64,000 bases of DNA, from the NCBI RefSeq assembly GCF_002967765.1, contig NZ_PUHY01000016.1, forward strand, positions 62,001-126,000, in the 5' to 3' direction. A program made the translations under genes and the position numbers. Below are positions 43,610-54,269 of this stretch, in pieces. This DNA comes from Blastopirellula marina (lineage in GTDB: Bacteria; Planctomycetota; Planctomycetia; Pirellulales; Pirellulaceae). The notes beneath the pieces were generated by a model that saw only the letters and a program-made list of their open reading frames with translations, was not told where the DNA came from and searched no databases. Each line of letters starts with the position of its first letter. The stretch's first letter is position 1.

Positions 43610-44114
43610 GACGGTTGGAGATCGATGTTTGATGACTTTGTTTTACACACCTTTTCGGACATAGATCCCGCCAAGATAGGGGAATCTACGTGTCGTAAAA
43701 GATCTAAAAGCGGGAGAGTGGAGCTCAGCTGACAAAAATTCCCCAATTCGTTGAAGACCATGCTGCTTCGTTGATGCGTGGAACTATTCAGGTGGGGCTC
43801 TTTAAACCATGAACACATTGAGCTCAGGGAACAGGATTACAAATCAAACTCCCAACTCATATCTATTTTTTTATTGCGACTTTAACTTTGGCCGCAATCC
43901 AGGATTAGCTGTAACATATTGTAAATAATGAGTTTACAGCACTACAAGGGCGTAGCTTCAAAGAAATTAATTTTAAATAAAATTGATTGTCTTTCATTTC
44001 TGGAGAGGGTATAACCACCCGCACAACTGGCATGAATCCTATCAGGGGATCTCACTTCCCCCGGATTGATTTTCGCCAACTTATCTCGAAATCCCCCCGA
44101 AATGGAAATTCGAT
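43610..44114. promoter_or_regulatory. Divergent upstream region of the RHS gene
   Basis: About 500 AT-rich bases with no gene between the GT4 gene and the RHS start. An AT-rich run at 43860-43990 (tatttttttattg, aaattaattttaaataaaatt) is the likely promoter area. A weak Shine-Dalgarno (gaaatgg) stands before the ATG at 44115. Confidence 0.4.
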
Positions 44115-47100
44115 ATGCCCCGTCAGCCCAGCTATCTGGATCGCATTCTTGGAACGTCGACACCCAGCAAAAGTCGAAATAAATCAAAATCGCGAGCGAA
44201 AAAGAATACTCGTGTCGAGATGCTGGAACGCCGGGAGATGCTTGCGGTTGATCTTGAATTCACCGTTTCGGATCAGTTGGTCTCTCAGTCGGATGAGGTA
44301 CACCAACGCACCCAAGCCATTTCGGATTTGTATGACGAACTCTACATGACCGATGAGGAAGATTCGACGAGGAAGCCAGAACAGATTCGCCGAGACATTG
44401 AAAAGCTGATCATTAAGTCAAAACAAGAGGCGTCGAAGTCATCATCCACTTCCAGCAGCAGCTTTGTCGGGCCGACGTACTCATTGCTTTCGAGTGGGAG
44501 CGGAAGTGGTGGTAGCAGCGGCAGCGGAGGAGGAAGTGGGAGTGGTAGCGGAGGTGTGCCTGAGATTTACTTCTCTGGCGGCACTAGTACTCTGGGTGAG
44601 CCACTGTCGAACAGCGGAACAGGTGTATGGGAAGTAGTCCGAAGCTCCGTCTCGGGCGGAAATAATGGTAGCCTTACACTTACAATGAACATGAGTGGAG
44701 ATGCCACTTCAGATGACGTTCGGATCGAATGGAACGGTGTCGAGGTAACCAGTTTTTCCGGTACTCAGTTCACTGTCATTTCTACGGAGCCAGGCTCAGA
44801 CTTTCTGACCATAGTTCCTAAAGCTGATGCATTAGTTGAAACGCCAAATCCGGAACATCTGGAGATTTCACTCGTTTCAAGTTCAAACTACACGGAGGGG
44901 CCGTACTCCGAGCCCCCGGACGCTGATATTTACGAAGGAAGTTACACAGCAGCCGTTGTTGATCAGACTGAAGATTGGCAGCCAAGTCCATATATTCCAA
45001 TTCGGAATGGGTGCGATTGCGACTTGACCAATGGTATGGCATCACAGGTTGTGCTTTCCTTCAAAGTGAATGTAAGCGCTAGCAGCTATATCAGTGATTC
45101 TTTGACAATGTCCGTTATATTTGGAAACGTGATAGCAACTCCTAAGACTCTTAGCTTTCCAGCAAATGGCCAGCCTGAAGACTATGAACTTACGTTTTCA
45201 TTTACCTTCGACCGTAGTGCCGTTTCGGCGGCGAGTTCCGCCGACTACACATGGACGATTGTATCTTCTGATACCTCATCTCCCAAAACTGGTGTTTACC
45301 AACGGGAGGACACGCCAAAATCCGGCTATGGCAACGTATTCCTGGGCATAGAGGGAGTCAGTTCAACAAAGGTGCCGACGCTATCAGACTCAGATAATGG
45401 CGGTCGATTCACGCTTGGGAACAAGACCTACTTCTTTCCGAAGTTAGCAGGGGGGGCCTACGATTCCGCCCCTGGAAGTTTTGCGACGCTGGATTCTGTT
45501 TCAGGAGGATACCAAGTCTTAACTAGGGAGAATGAACTCTTCGAGTTCGACAGCGGTGGATATGCAACCACTTCAACAGACGCGAAGGGACGGGTAACCA
45601 CCTACACCTATACAACGATTGGAGGCGATAAGTATATTTCCTCGATTGAATCGCCATTTGAAACAACAGACTACACGTACACAGGAACACTCATGACCAA
45701 TGTGTCCTCCAGCTTAGGACACTCGGTTGACTTGGCTTATTCTGGAGGAAAGCTAGTTACCGCTACAGAAGACGATCCCGATGACACTGGGCCACTTGCC
45801 GCGCCTGTTACGACCTATGCCTACAACGGCGACGATCGAGTATCTACCGTAACAGAGTCAGGTCGCGTCACGACGTACACATACGACGCAACCGGCCACT
45901 TTTCGTCGGTGGAAAATCCTGATGGATCAGAGACAGGAGTGGTCTCTTCTCAGGCGTCCGTGATTGCCTCTGGCGAGCTGGGCGAATCGTTTACTGACAA
46001 TCAAGGTGTCACGACAACTTACTTGCTGGACACACTAGGCAACGTGACCGAAGAAGAAGACGAGCTTGGGAACGTTACTATCTACGAAAGAGATGCCAAT
46101 GGCCTCCTCCTTAAACTGACTCTCCCCGATCCAGATGGAGCAGGTCCACTCGAATCACCAGTATTCGAGTATACCTATGATAGCCGCGGGAACATGCTCA
46201 CCGAGACGCTGCCTGACGACTCCGTACGCACCTGGGTCTACCATGCAACATGGAATCAGCCGACAAAATACACCGATGCCAACGGTCACATCACACTTTA
46301 TACGTACGACAGCACGTACGAATGGTTACTGACGGAAACGAAGGTGTTAGGAGAGATCGACGACCTCGTTAATATGGAGACGGACGATCTCACGACCACG
46401 TATTCTTATACGCCGTCTCCCACCTCGAGTACCGATCCGCCGATTGGCCTTGTTGACTCGATGACGGCTCCGGATGGAGTTATCACTGAGTTTGAATACA
46501 ACAGTATTGGTCGGTTGTTGACGACAACCTATGCGGTCGGAACTGCCGATGAAGCGAGTACGTCATCGACCTATTGTGCCTGCGGTGGTTTGCTCTCAGA
46601 TACCGACGAACTCGGTAACACCACGACATACACTCGTGACGATTTGAGCCGAGTGACAACCGTCACTCAGCCCGATCCCGATGGTGCTGGGCCTCTCTCG
46701 GCCACCGTTACAACGCACACCTACAATGCCCAAGGCTTGCTTGCCTCAGAAGACGTCAATGGTCGTACGACAAGCTACACTTATAACGCCGATGGACAAC
46801 TAACCAAGGTTACCGAAGAAGACCCCGATGGTGCCGGGCCTCTCTCGGCCCCGGAAACTACCTATACCTATCACACGGATGGGAATGTGGCGACGATCAC
46901 CGACCCACTCGGTAATGTTACTACCTACACTTACACCGGCGGACTTCTCACCAGCGTCACCGAGCCTGACCCGGACGGAGCAGGCGGACAATCGGCTCCG
47001 GTTACATCCTACACCTATGATGCCATGGGCCGGACACTGACAATGACCGATCCGCTCGGCAATGTCACTACCTACGCGTACGACAATCTCGGCCGTCAAA

Positions 47101-50100
47101 CGTCGGTGACCATGCCCGATCCGGATGGAGCTGGTTCGCTAACATCACTCGTTAGCACCACCGTTTACGATGCGTTCGATCGTATCATCAGCCTGACCGA
47201 TTTCGACGGAACGACCACTTCTTTTACCTACGATTCCGAAGGAAACAAACTAACCGAGACCACAGCCCTCGGCACCACCACGTACACCTACGACGAATTG
47301 AATCGCGTGGAAACAATCACCACCGCGGACCCGGATGGCGCAGGCACGTTGACAGCGTTAGTGACGACTTACGTCTACACGGTTGGTGGCCAGTTGGAAT
47401 CGGTAACTACGCCCAAGGGAACGACAACCTACACCTATGACGATCGACGCCGCCGAACTAGCACGACACTTCCTGATCCCGACGGAGCAGGAGATCAATT
47501 GGCTCCAGTTACCCACACTACCTACGATGATGCAGGAAACGTTCTTACAGAAACGGATGCGTTAGGCTACACGACTGAGTACGAATATGATGCGTTGAAT
47601 CGCGTGACCAAGACGACGCGAGGAATTCCTCCCGCGATCGACCTCGATGATTACACAATTGGGAGCTACGATCCAGCTCAGACGACCTCGGGGGCAACCT
47701 ATAGCGTAAACGATGATGGCGCCACGCTTGAACTCAACGGAAATATTTGGCGACACATTGATTTCCCCTACGACGTAACTCCAGATACGATTCTCGAATT
47801 TGACTTCGAAAGTGGAACTGAAGGTGAAGTTCACGGAATCGGCTTTGACGACGATCTATCTCTGAGCGCTGCTCGCATGTTCAAGCTCTATGGGACACAA
47901 TCGTACGGAAACGCCACGTATGACGACTACGATCCGAGCGAATCTACTGTCAAGCACTACAGAATTCGCGTTGGCGATCATTACACGGGATCGTTCAATT
48001 ATCTCGTTTTCGTGAATGACCACGATGGTTCCCCGCAAGACGCTCAGAGTATTTTCTCAAATATCAAAATCTACGAAGAAAACAGCGTTACGTATGAGTA
48101 CAACGAATTCGGTCAGCTCGTAACTCAAACCGATCCGAACCACGGGGAAACGACGTTTGAATACGACGATCTGGGTCGCAAAACAAAAACGATTTATGCC
48201 GATCCGGACGGCGGCGGTGGTTTGACCTCGCCAGAGGTCAGTTACGTGTACGACGCTGCGGGACAGATGACCGAGATGATCGATGAACTCGGTTATTCGA
48301 CGACTTACGTTTATGACAATCTAGGTCGCCAGATCTCCGTCACGCTTCCCGATCCAGATGGTGGCGGTACCCTGACGGCGCCCGTCACAGCCTACAGCTA
48401 TGACGCAGCCAGTCAGCTTCTCAGCATGACCGATCCGCTCGGCAATACCACCAGCTACACTTACGACGACATGGGACGCAAGCTGACCGAGACCTTGCCC
48501 GATCCGGACGGGGGCGGTTCCCTCACGGAGCCAGTGACTACGTACACATACAACTCCAAAGGTCAACTTGAGAGTGTGACGGATGCGGAGTCGCAAACGG
48601 TCAGCTACACCTACAACTCGGCCGGGCTCATTCAGACCATGGCCGATCCGCGTGGGACGACCGTCTATGCCTACGATGCCATCGGTCGGCAAATCGCCAT
48701 GTATGAACCCGATCCAGATGGTGTGGGCTCACAATTAGCTCCGATAACCCTGAATCGATACAACAATCAGGGCGAACTGGAAGCCGTGATTACTCGTGAC
48801 GGCAAGACTAGCTACACCTACGACAACTTGGGGCGACTTTTCTCGGTGACGCAGGCCGATCCAGATGACATTGGCCAAGGAGTGGGTTCGGGCATCGGCT
48901 CAGGGACGGGGGCCACGGGGTCCGCATCAGGCGGTCCGGAGATCGTCGTCACTGATGGCGTTCTTTTGGGCCAGGTTCTGACCGACGGTTCCTCGACGGT
49001 CAGCTTCGGTACGGTCGATGTCGGACACTCGGCACTCCGAACCTTCGAGATCACGAACATTGGTGACAGCCTGCTCACGATTAGTTCGCTCACGCTGCCG
49101 AGTGATTTCCGGATTATCTCCTATTCGGATGCGGAAGTCGCGGCAGGTGAGTCGACCACCATTACGATCGAGTTCACGCCCACATCGGTAGCTTCCTATT
49201 CGGTTACTCTGACCATTAACAATGATGACATCGACGAATCGACGTTCGAGATTCAGTTGACCGGTACTGGCCAAGCGAGCACCAACGGCAGTGAACTGGC
49301 CGCTTCGATGACCTACACCTACGATGCCGTCGGACGCCGAACGAGCGAGACCGATGCCCTCGGTAACAGCACGAGTTATGCGTACGATGGTCTTGGCCGA
49401 ATGACCACAAAGACCGACGCAGAAGGTGGTGAGACGACCTATACCTACGATGCGAATGGCAATCGGTTGACACTGACAGACCCTGAGGACAATACGACTA
49501 CTTGGACATTCGATGCCCTGAATCGGATGCTTACCAATACGAACGAGCTAAGCGATACACGGTACTACAAGTACGACGCCGCCGGGAATGTCACGCAATA
49601 CACCGATCGAAATGGTCGGGTTACATCGTACCATTACGATGACCTGCAAAGGCTCCAGGCCGAGTACTGGAAAGATGGGAGCACCATCGTCCGTTTGCTA
49701 ACTTACAAGTACGATGCTAACTCACGGCTGACGGAAGCGAGCGACCCCGCGGCGACCTATACCTTCACCTACGACAACCTGGGCCGCAACACGAGCACCG
49801 AGCACGACTTGGCGGCACTCGGATTTGATGTGGTGGTTGACGAGGCGTATGATGCATTAGGCCGCCGTACCAGCCTAGCGGCGGAGATCGACGGCACGGA
49901 TGATCTTGTCAACAGCTACACTTACGACTATCTCAATCGAATGACCCAGGTCACGCAAGGTTCACAATCCGGCGGAAATACCGTCGCCGAGAAGCGGGCC
50001 GATTTCAGCTACGATGCCGAAGACAAGGCGCAGTTCACCTCGGTGACGCGCTACGCCGATCTTGCGGGGAGTGAACTGGTCGCCACTAGCACCTACGGCT

Positions 50101-52022
50101 ACGACGCGGCCGATCGGATTACTAGCCTGACCCACGCCGACTCCGGCAGCAGCACGCTCGCAGGTTACACCTGGGGTTACGACGAAGGGAACCGCCTGAC
50201 CGAATTCACGGTTGCCGGTTACTCGGCCGAAGACGCCACTTACACCTACGACGACACCGACCAGCTCACCGGAGTCGATCGCAGCGGCACCAGTTCCGAC
50301 GAGTCGTACACCTACGACGAGAACGGCAACCGCACTGGCGGCAGCTACTCGACCGGCGACAACAACCAGATCCTCTCCGATGGCACGTCCAACTACACCT
50401 ACGACGACGAAGGCAATCGACTTTCTAAGACGAATATCTCGACAGGCGAGGTCATCGAATACACGTGGGACTACCGCAACCGCCTGGTGAACATCACCAC
50501 CAAGACCAGCGGCGGCACCGTAACCCATGAAGTCGACTACGCCTACGACATCTTCAACCGCCGCATCGGAAAAACGATCGATGCAGACGGAGCTGGAGCA
50601 GGCACCGCTACCGAGGAAATCTACATCTATGATGGTTTCCGCCAAGAACGGGGAGCCGCCGGAGACCACATGGCCCTAGTCTTCGACGAATCGGACGACC
50701 TAACCGACCGATTCCTCTATGGCCCCAATGTTGATCAAATCTTGGCCAGCGAAGAAGTCGTCAGTACGGCATCGGCGGGGGATGTTCTTTGGGCGTTAAC
50801 CGATCACCTGGGCACGGTGCGAGATGTGGCCGACTACGACGTAGGCACCAATACGACAGCGGTCCAGAATCACCTGACGTACGATGCCTTCGGTAATATC
50901 ACCGCCGAGACCAACGCGGCGGTGGACTTCCTGTTCGCGTTTACTGGACGGGAGCGAGATGACGAGAGCGACCTTCAATATAATAGGGCGAGATATTACG
51001 ATTCGACCGTAGGCCGGTGGATTGCTGAGGACCCAATTGGATTTGTTGCGGGAGATGAGAATTTACTTCGGTACAACGTAAATTTTAGCGTCAATTCGAT
51101 TGATCCAAGCGGACGATGGCCGTCCAGCTTTCCCATCGGTGTGCCAACAGGACCACTTTGGGATTCACCAGTTGAGATCTCTCCGGAATATACTCTACTG
51201 ATGACTTCCAAAGCGGGCGCAGCTGCCACCAAAGCGGGCGCAGCTGCCCCCAATGTGGGCGCGGCTGGTGTCAATGTGCCGATCAATCTCGAAGTGCGAC
51301 GCATGATTGACTATATAAAGGAGCAACACAAGCAATTAGAGGTCGACACGAAGAGCCTCAAAACGCCCACGAAACAACCATGGTCTAAGAAAGTAGGCGA
51401 AAAAGAGAGCGTGGAGTATCGAAACCGATACACTTCCTCATATGTCACATCAGACTTCTTGTCAAGATGCACCCCGCGTTATGGTGAATACAAGTTTCGA
51501 TACCAAGAAAAGCGTAATGTAGTGCACGGTCTATACGAATCATGGAGGTTTTCGGATAAATACATCGAGGAATATAAGAAAGTCGTAGCAATAAATGCCG
51601 CATTAAAACTGGTGCGAGAGGCTGTCACTAAATATGGTTACGCTATTAATTCTGTTAACTTGGTTCTTGACGAAGTCGGTGATGCTGCAAGTTCACTTGA
51701 GCCGCGAGCTGCATTCTTGGTCACACTAACCACAAATTTCATGAAGAAAGGTCTAGCCGATGAAGCGGTGACACTGGCTTCTTTTGAAGACGAACTCAAC
51801 GATCAGAAAGGCGACATTCAAACATCAATGTTAAAAATGACTGCCTCGGAAGCATATACACTTGTTGAAGGCGGGCTTACAAAGCAATTTGAAAGCGCGG
51901 ACGAATGGCAGTTTGACAAGGTGCTCAACAAGTACTACCTTAGCAATCCCTTTGGAAAGTGGCGTGAGGTGCCACTGATAAACCACGATACGTCCTTTTG
52001 TCATATGCTGCGTAATGCGTAG
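44115..52022 (+). CDS. Giant RHS/YD-repeat polymorphic toxin with LEPR-XLL motif
   Basis: A 2635-residue surface protein. Residues 1-40 are basic and contain RVEMLERREMLA, the planctomycete LEPR-XLL export or sorting motif. A Ser/Gly linker (110-150) is followed by beta domains to about 450. Next come YD repeats of the RHS type (YTYD-x-x-GR), interrupted by a lectin-like beta domain at about 1176-1323 and a choice-of-anchor-D-like domain at about 1616-1720. The RHS core ends at about 2290-2335 (RYYDSTVGRWIAEDPIGF, then DPSGR). The remaining 300 residues are a variable tip, helix-rich and Cys-poor, with no known toxin motif. The core is expected to encapsulate and release the tip toxin. The immunity candidate follows at 52154. 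Confidence 0.9.
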   Translation: MPRQPSYLDRILGTSTPSKSRNKSKSRAKKNTRVEMLERREMLAVDLEFTVSDQLVSQSDEVHQRTQAISDLYDELYMTDEEDSTRKPEQIRRDIEKLIIKSKQEASKSSSTSSSSFVGPTYSLLSSGSGSGGSSGSGGGSGSGSGGVPEIYFSGGTSTLGEPLSNSGTGVWEVVRSSVSGGNNGSLTLTMNMSGDATSDDVRIEWNGVEVTSFSGTQFTVISTEPGSDFLTIVPKADALVETPNPEHLEISLVSSSNYTEGPYSEPPDADIYEGSYTAAVVDQTEDWQPSPYIPIRNGCDCDLTNGMASQVVLSFKVNVSASSYISDSLTMSVIFGNVIATPKTLSFPANGQPEDYELTFSFTFDRSAVSAASSADYTWTIVSSDTSSPKTGVYQREDTPKSGYGNVFLGIEGVSSTKVPTLSDSDNGGRFTLGNKTYFFPKLAGGAYDSAPGSFATLDSVSGGYQVLTRENELFEFDSGGYATTSTDAKGRVTTYTYTTIGGDKYISSIESPFETTDYTYTGTLMTNVSSSLGHSVDLAYSGGKLVTATEDDPDDTGPLAAPVTTYAYNGDDRVSTVTESGRVTTYTYDATGHFSSVENPDGSETGVVSSQASVIASGELGESFTDNQGVTTTYLLDTLGNVTEEEDELGNVTIYERDANGLLLKLTLPDPDGAGPLESPVFEYTYDSRGNMLTETLPDDSVRTWVYHATWNQPTKYTDANGHITLYTYDSTYEWLLTETKVLGEIDDLVNMETDDLTTTYSYTPSPTSSTDPPIGLVDSMTAPDGVITEFEYNSIGRLLTTTYAVGTADEASTSSTYCACGGLLSDTDELGNTTTYTRDDLSRVTTVTQPDPDGAGPLSATVTTHTYNAQGLLASEDVNGRTTSYTYNADGQLTKVTEEDPDGAGPLSAPETTYTYHTDGNVATITDPLGNVTTYTYTGGLLTSVTEPDPDGAGGQSAPVTSYTYDAMGRTLTMTDPLGNVTTYAYDNLGRQTSVTMPDPDGAGSLTSLVSTTVYDAFDRIISLTDFDGTTTSFTYDSEGNKLTETTALGTTTYTYDELNRVETITTADPDGAGTLTALVTTYVYTVGGQLESVTTPKGTTTYTYDDRRRRTSTTLPDPDGAGDQLAPVTHTTYDDAGNVLTETDALGYTTEYEYDALNRVTKTTRGIPPAIDLDDYTIGSYDPAQTTSGATYSVNDDGATLELNGNIWRHIDFPYDVTPDTILEFDFESGTEGEVHGIGFDDDLSLSAARMFKLYGTQSYGNATYDDYDPSESTVKHYRIRVGDHYTGSFNYLVFVNDHDGSPQDAQSIFSNIKIYEENSVTYEYNEFGQLVTQTDPNHGETTFEYDDLGRKTKTIYADPDGGGGLTSPEVSYVYDAAGQMTEMIDELGYSTTYVYDNLGRQISVTLPDPDGGGTLTAPVTAYSYDAASQLLSMTDPLGNTTSYTYDDMGRKLTETLPDPDGGGSLTEPVTTYTYNSKGQLESVTDAESQTVSYTYNSAGLIQTMADPRGTTVYAYDAIGRQIAMYEPDPDGVGSQLAPITLNRYNNQGELEAVITRDGKTSYTYDNLGRLFSVTQADPDDIGQGVGSGIGSGTGATGSASGGPEIVVTDGVLLGQVLTDGSSTVSFGTVDVGHSALRTFEITNIGDSLLTISSLTLPSDFRIISYSDAEVAAGESTTITIEFTPTSVASYSVTLTINNDDIDESTFEIQLTGTGQASTNGSELAASMTYTYDAVGRRTSETDALGNSTSYAYDGLGRMTTKTDAEGGETTYTYDANGNRLTLTDPEDNTTTWTFDALNRMLTNTNELSDTRYYKYDAAGNVTQYTDRNGRVTSYHYDDLQRLQAEYWKDGSTIVRLLTYKYDANSRLTEASDPAATYTFTYDNLGRNTSTEHDLAALGFDVVVDEAYDALGRRTSLAAEIDGTDDLVNSYTYDYLNRMTQVTQGSQSGGNTVAEKRADFSYDAEDKAQFTSVTRYADLAGSELVATSTYGYDAADRITSLTHADSGSSTLAGYTWGYDEGNRLTEFTVAGYSAEDATYTYDDTDQLTGVDRSGTSSDESYTYDENGNRTGGSYSTGDNNQILSDGTSNYTYDDEGNRLSKTNISTGEVIEYTWDYRNRLVNITTKTSGGTVTHEVDYAYDIFNRRIGKTIDADGAGAGTATEEIYIYDGFRQERGAAGDHMALVFDESDDLTDRFLYGPNVDQILASEEVVSTASAGDVLWALTDHLGTVRDVADYDVGTNTTAVQNHLTYDAFGNITAETNAAVDFLFAFTGRERDDESDLQYNRARYYDSTVGRWIAEDPIGFVAGDENLLRYNVNFSVNSIDPSGRWPSSFPIGVPTGPLWDSPVEISPEYTLLMTSKAGAAATKAGAAAPNVGAAGVNVPINLEVRRMIDYIKEQHKQLEVDTKSLKTPTKQPWSKKVGEKESVEYRNRYTSSYVTSDFLSRCTPRYGEYKFRYQEKRNVVHGLYESWRFSDKYIEEYKKVVAINAALKLVREAVTKYGYAINSVNLVLDEVGDAASSLEPRAAFLVTLTTNFMKKGLADEAVTLASFEDELNDQKGDIQTSMLKMTASEAYTLVEGGLTKQFESADEWQFDKVLNKYYLSNPFGKWREVPLINHDTSFCHMLRNA

Positions 52023-52153
52023 GCGACGACTTTCGAAATGTGCCCAGGACGGTATGGTATATCGTGATGATTTGCGTTTTACATAGGCAACACAAGCGTG
52101 TTATATATCACGCAGGAGACACATGCATATGTCACGTAACAGCGGAGGCAGTT

Positions 52154-52867
52154 GTGCGTAACCCAGCAAGGTCACTCATGGCGGCCGTAGCCGTGCTTGC
52201 ATTGGCCGCGATCTCCTGTGAGCATCAAGCGGCTCACACAGGGATGATTTCAATCGAACACAAGGGAAGCACCCGCCAAGTTCCCTCCATTATTTCGTTT
52301 GACGGTGATGAATGGACTTTCTCCCACGTTACGCCAAACACCCTATCGGATGGAATGACTTGTACATACGAGAGTAGTACGTACAGCAATGAATCACTTA
52401 CGCTGTCTGTGGGAGGAGTCAATTCCATGAGCAAATGGAGTATTCGTAAGTATCGTTGTGACGATCGTCATTCGGACGAAAGAACACTGCTAAAGACATT
52501 GCGCCGTTCAAACGCCGGCTTTGGACACTTGGTTGATTGCGAAAACGGCACACTGGACGGTCCAACAAAACGTTTCTATGCGAATGGCAGTGTGAAATTC
52601 ATTGGCCATATGGCAGATTACGCTATGGATGGTGACTGCCGTGGCTTCTACCCAAATGGTAACGTGTGGTGGATAGGTGAATACAGGATGAGGACTCCGT
52701 TGATTGACAAGGCTGTGTTCTATAATGAAAACGGTAGTGTTAACACAGAGATTGATACAATTGACGAGAGGCTAAAGGAACACACTCGGTGGCATCAATT
52801 TCAAACCAGTGATTCATGTGACTCCATTCAGGAGTTCATCCGAAGGGTAGAGGAGTCATCTGGCTGA
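52154..52867 (+). CDS. MORN-repeat lipoprotein, candidate immunity of RHS toxin
   Basis: The GTG start is set by GGAGG 6 bases upstream and yields a 237-residue lipoprotein (signal LMAAVAVLALAAISC). A longer frame from 52040 has no signal. The C-terminal half has MORN_2-type repeats (GTLDGPTKRFYANGSVKFIG, MDGDCRGFYPNGNVWWIGEY, then VFYNENGSV), as in YwqK-type antitoxins. It starts about 130 bases behind the RHS toxin and on the same strand, so it may neutralise the toxin at the envelope. The direct link is contextual. Confidence 0.7.
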   Translation: MRNPARSLMAAVAVLALAAISCEHQAAHTGMISIEHKGSTRQVPSIISFDGDEWTFSHVTPNTLSDGMTCTYESSTYSNESLTLSVGGVNSMSKWSIRKYRCDDRHSDERTLLKTLRRSNAGFGHLVDCENGTLDGPTKRFYANGSVKFIGHMADYAMDGDCRGFYPNGNVWWIGEYRMRTPLIDKAVFYNENGSVNTEIDTIDERLKEHTRWHQFQTSDSCDSIQEFIRRVEESSG

Positions 52868-53095
52868 CAATAACAACTTACTTCACCTTTCGTATTGCTC
52901 GGATCCTTCGAGCTGTCGGCAGTATGATAGGTTTCCATCATGAAGTGAACAAAATTTAGCAGGATTGAACGCAGTTCAATCGCACATCGCCGGGGTATTG
53001 GTTTAAGCATTGCAGTATTCGTCGAGCCGTCGATGAGTGACGGCTGTTTTTGCTGGCATGGAGGGGAACGATGTCTGGGCCTGCTGCTCTGATTT

Positions 53096-54010
53096 ACAAA
53101 TAGTTTGTAAAGGTTATCAATCCTCGAGTTGTTCGGGGTAAGAACCATGACCTGCTCGAAATGATTGTTCTGGCTCTCAAGGCCACGATTGGCGAAGCCA
53201 ACAGTCGAGCCAATATCAAACAATTCGCCAATGCGAAGCGGGATTGGTTCCGGCGATACGTCAAGTTAGAGTATGGCGTTTCCAGCCATGACACGTTTGG
53301 CCACGTGTTCACCCGGCTCGACACGGGCCAGTTTCTCGCCCGCCATGCACGGCTGGGGCGATCAGGTCGCGGGAACATTGCGTGGTCAGGAGATCGCCAT
53401 CGACTGCAAGACGCTACGAGGCTCGTTCGTTCGGGCGGCCGGGCATTCACCCTTGCACACCATCACTGCCTTTGCGACCTCGTCACGATTGTGCCTGCGG
53501 CGGATGTCAGTCGAAAGGAAATGCAACGAGAAACTGGCAGTGCCTCAGCTCTTGCAACTGCTGGAACTTGCCGGGGCCACGGTCACACTCGGCGCGATGT
53601 ATTGCCAGATCGAAACGGCTTAGGCGATTGTCGCTGGCGGCGGCGATTGCCTGCTGACCGCCAAGGGGAACCAAGAGACGCTGCATCTCAAGTTGCTCGA
53701 GATGTTTGCCGACTTCGGCGAGCGAAACTATCAAGTCCCGGGACTTCGCAAGCACACGTCCCGCGAATGTTCGCACGGCCGCAAGGAGCTTCGTATTTAC
53801 TACACGATCAAGCCGCTCAAAGACAACTCCTTCGCGCGGTGGCCAAACCTGGGGTCGTTGGGGATGGTTTATTGCGAGTGTCAGTCAGGCGACAAGCAGC
53901 AGTGCGAAACGTCTTTCTTTATCAGGCAGTCATCCGTCCCGAGTCAAGCACCTGGCTGGGCTGATTCGAGATCACCGGCGAATCTAGAACAGCCAGCACT
54001 GGGTGCTTGA
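53096..54010 (+). pseudogene. Decayed ISAs1-family transposase
   Basis: Three frames together give one ISAs1 (H-repeat-type) transposase: VVRGKNHDLLEMIVLALKAT, then IAIDCKTLRGSFVRAAGHSP and HTITAFATSSRL, then CNEKLAVPQLLQLLELAGAT, VTLGAMYCQ and a stop, then GGGDCLLTAKGNQETLHLKL. The DGKTLRGS and NQ blocks are family hallmarks. Frameshifts near 53300 and a stop at 53621 make it non-functional. Its ends were not resolved. Confidence 0.8.
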
Positions 54011-54269
54011 TGTAACTTTTGCCGAAGACGCGAGTCGCATCCGCCGCGACCAGGCCCCTGAAATCACCGCCGCGTTCCGCCGCCTGTCCCTCAATATTTT
54101 GAATCAGGACACCCCGTCTAAGATAACATCTGCGGAAAACGCCTCCGCGGCGGCTGGGACGAGACGGTGATGGACTCGGTTTATGCGGGTTTTAACGGCA
54201 ATTGAACGTGGAATTGCCCTGGGATTGAATCGCACAAGCATAGTCCTAAGTTGCTGTAATTTAGGAAAT

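Noticed and set aside
44115-52022. Many minus-strand frames of 60-235 codons inside the RHS gene
   Set aside because: They arise from the repeated YD codons on the opposite strand and show the same low-complexity pattern.
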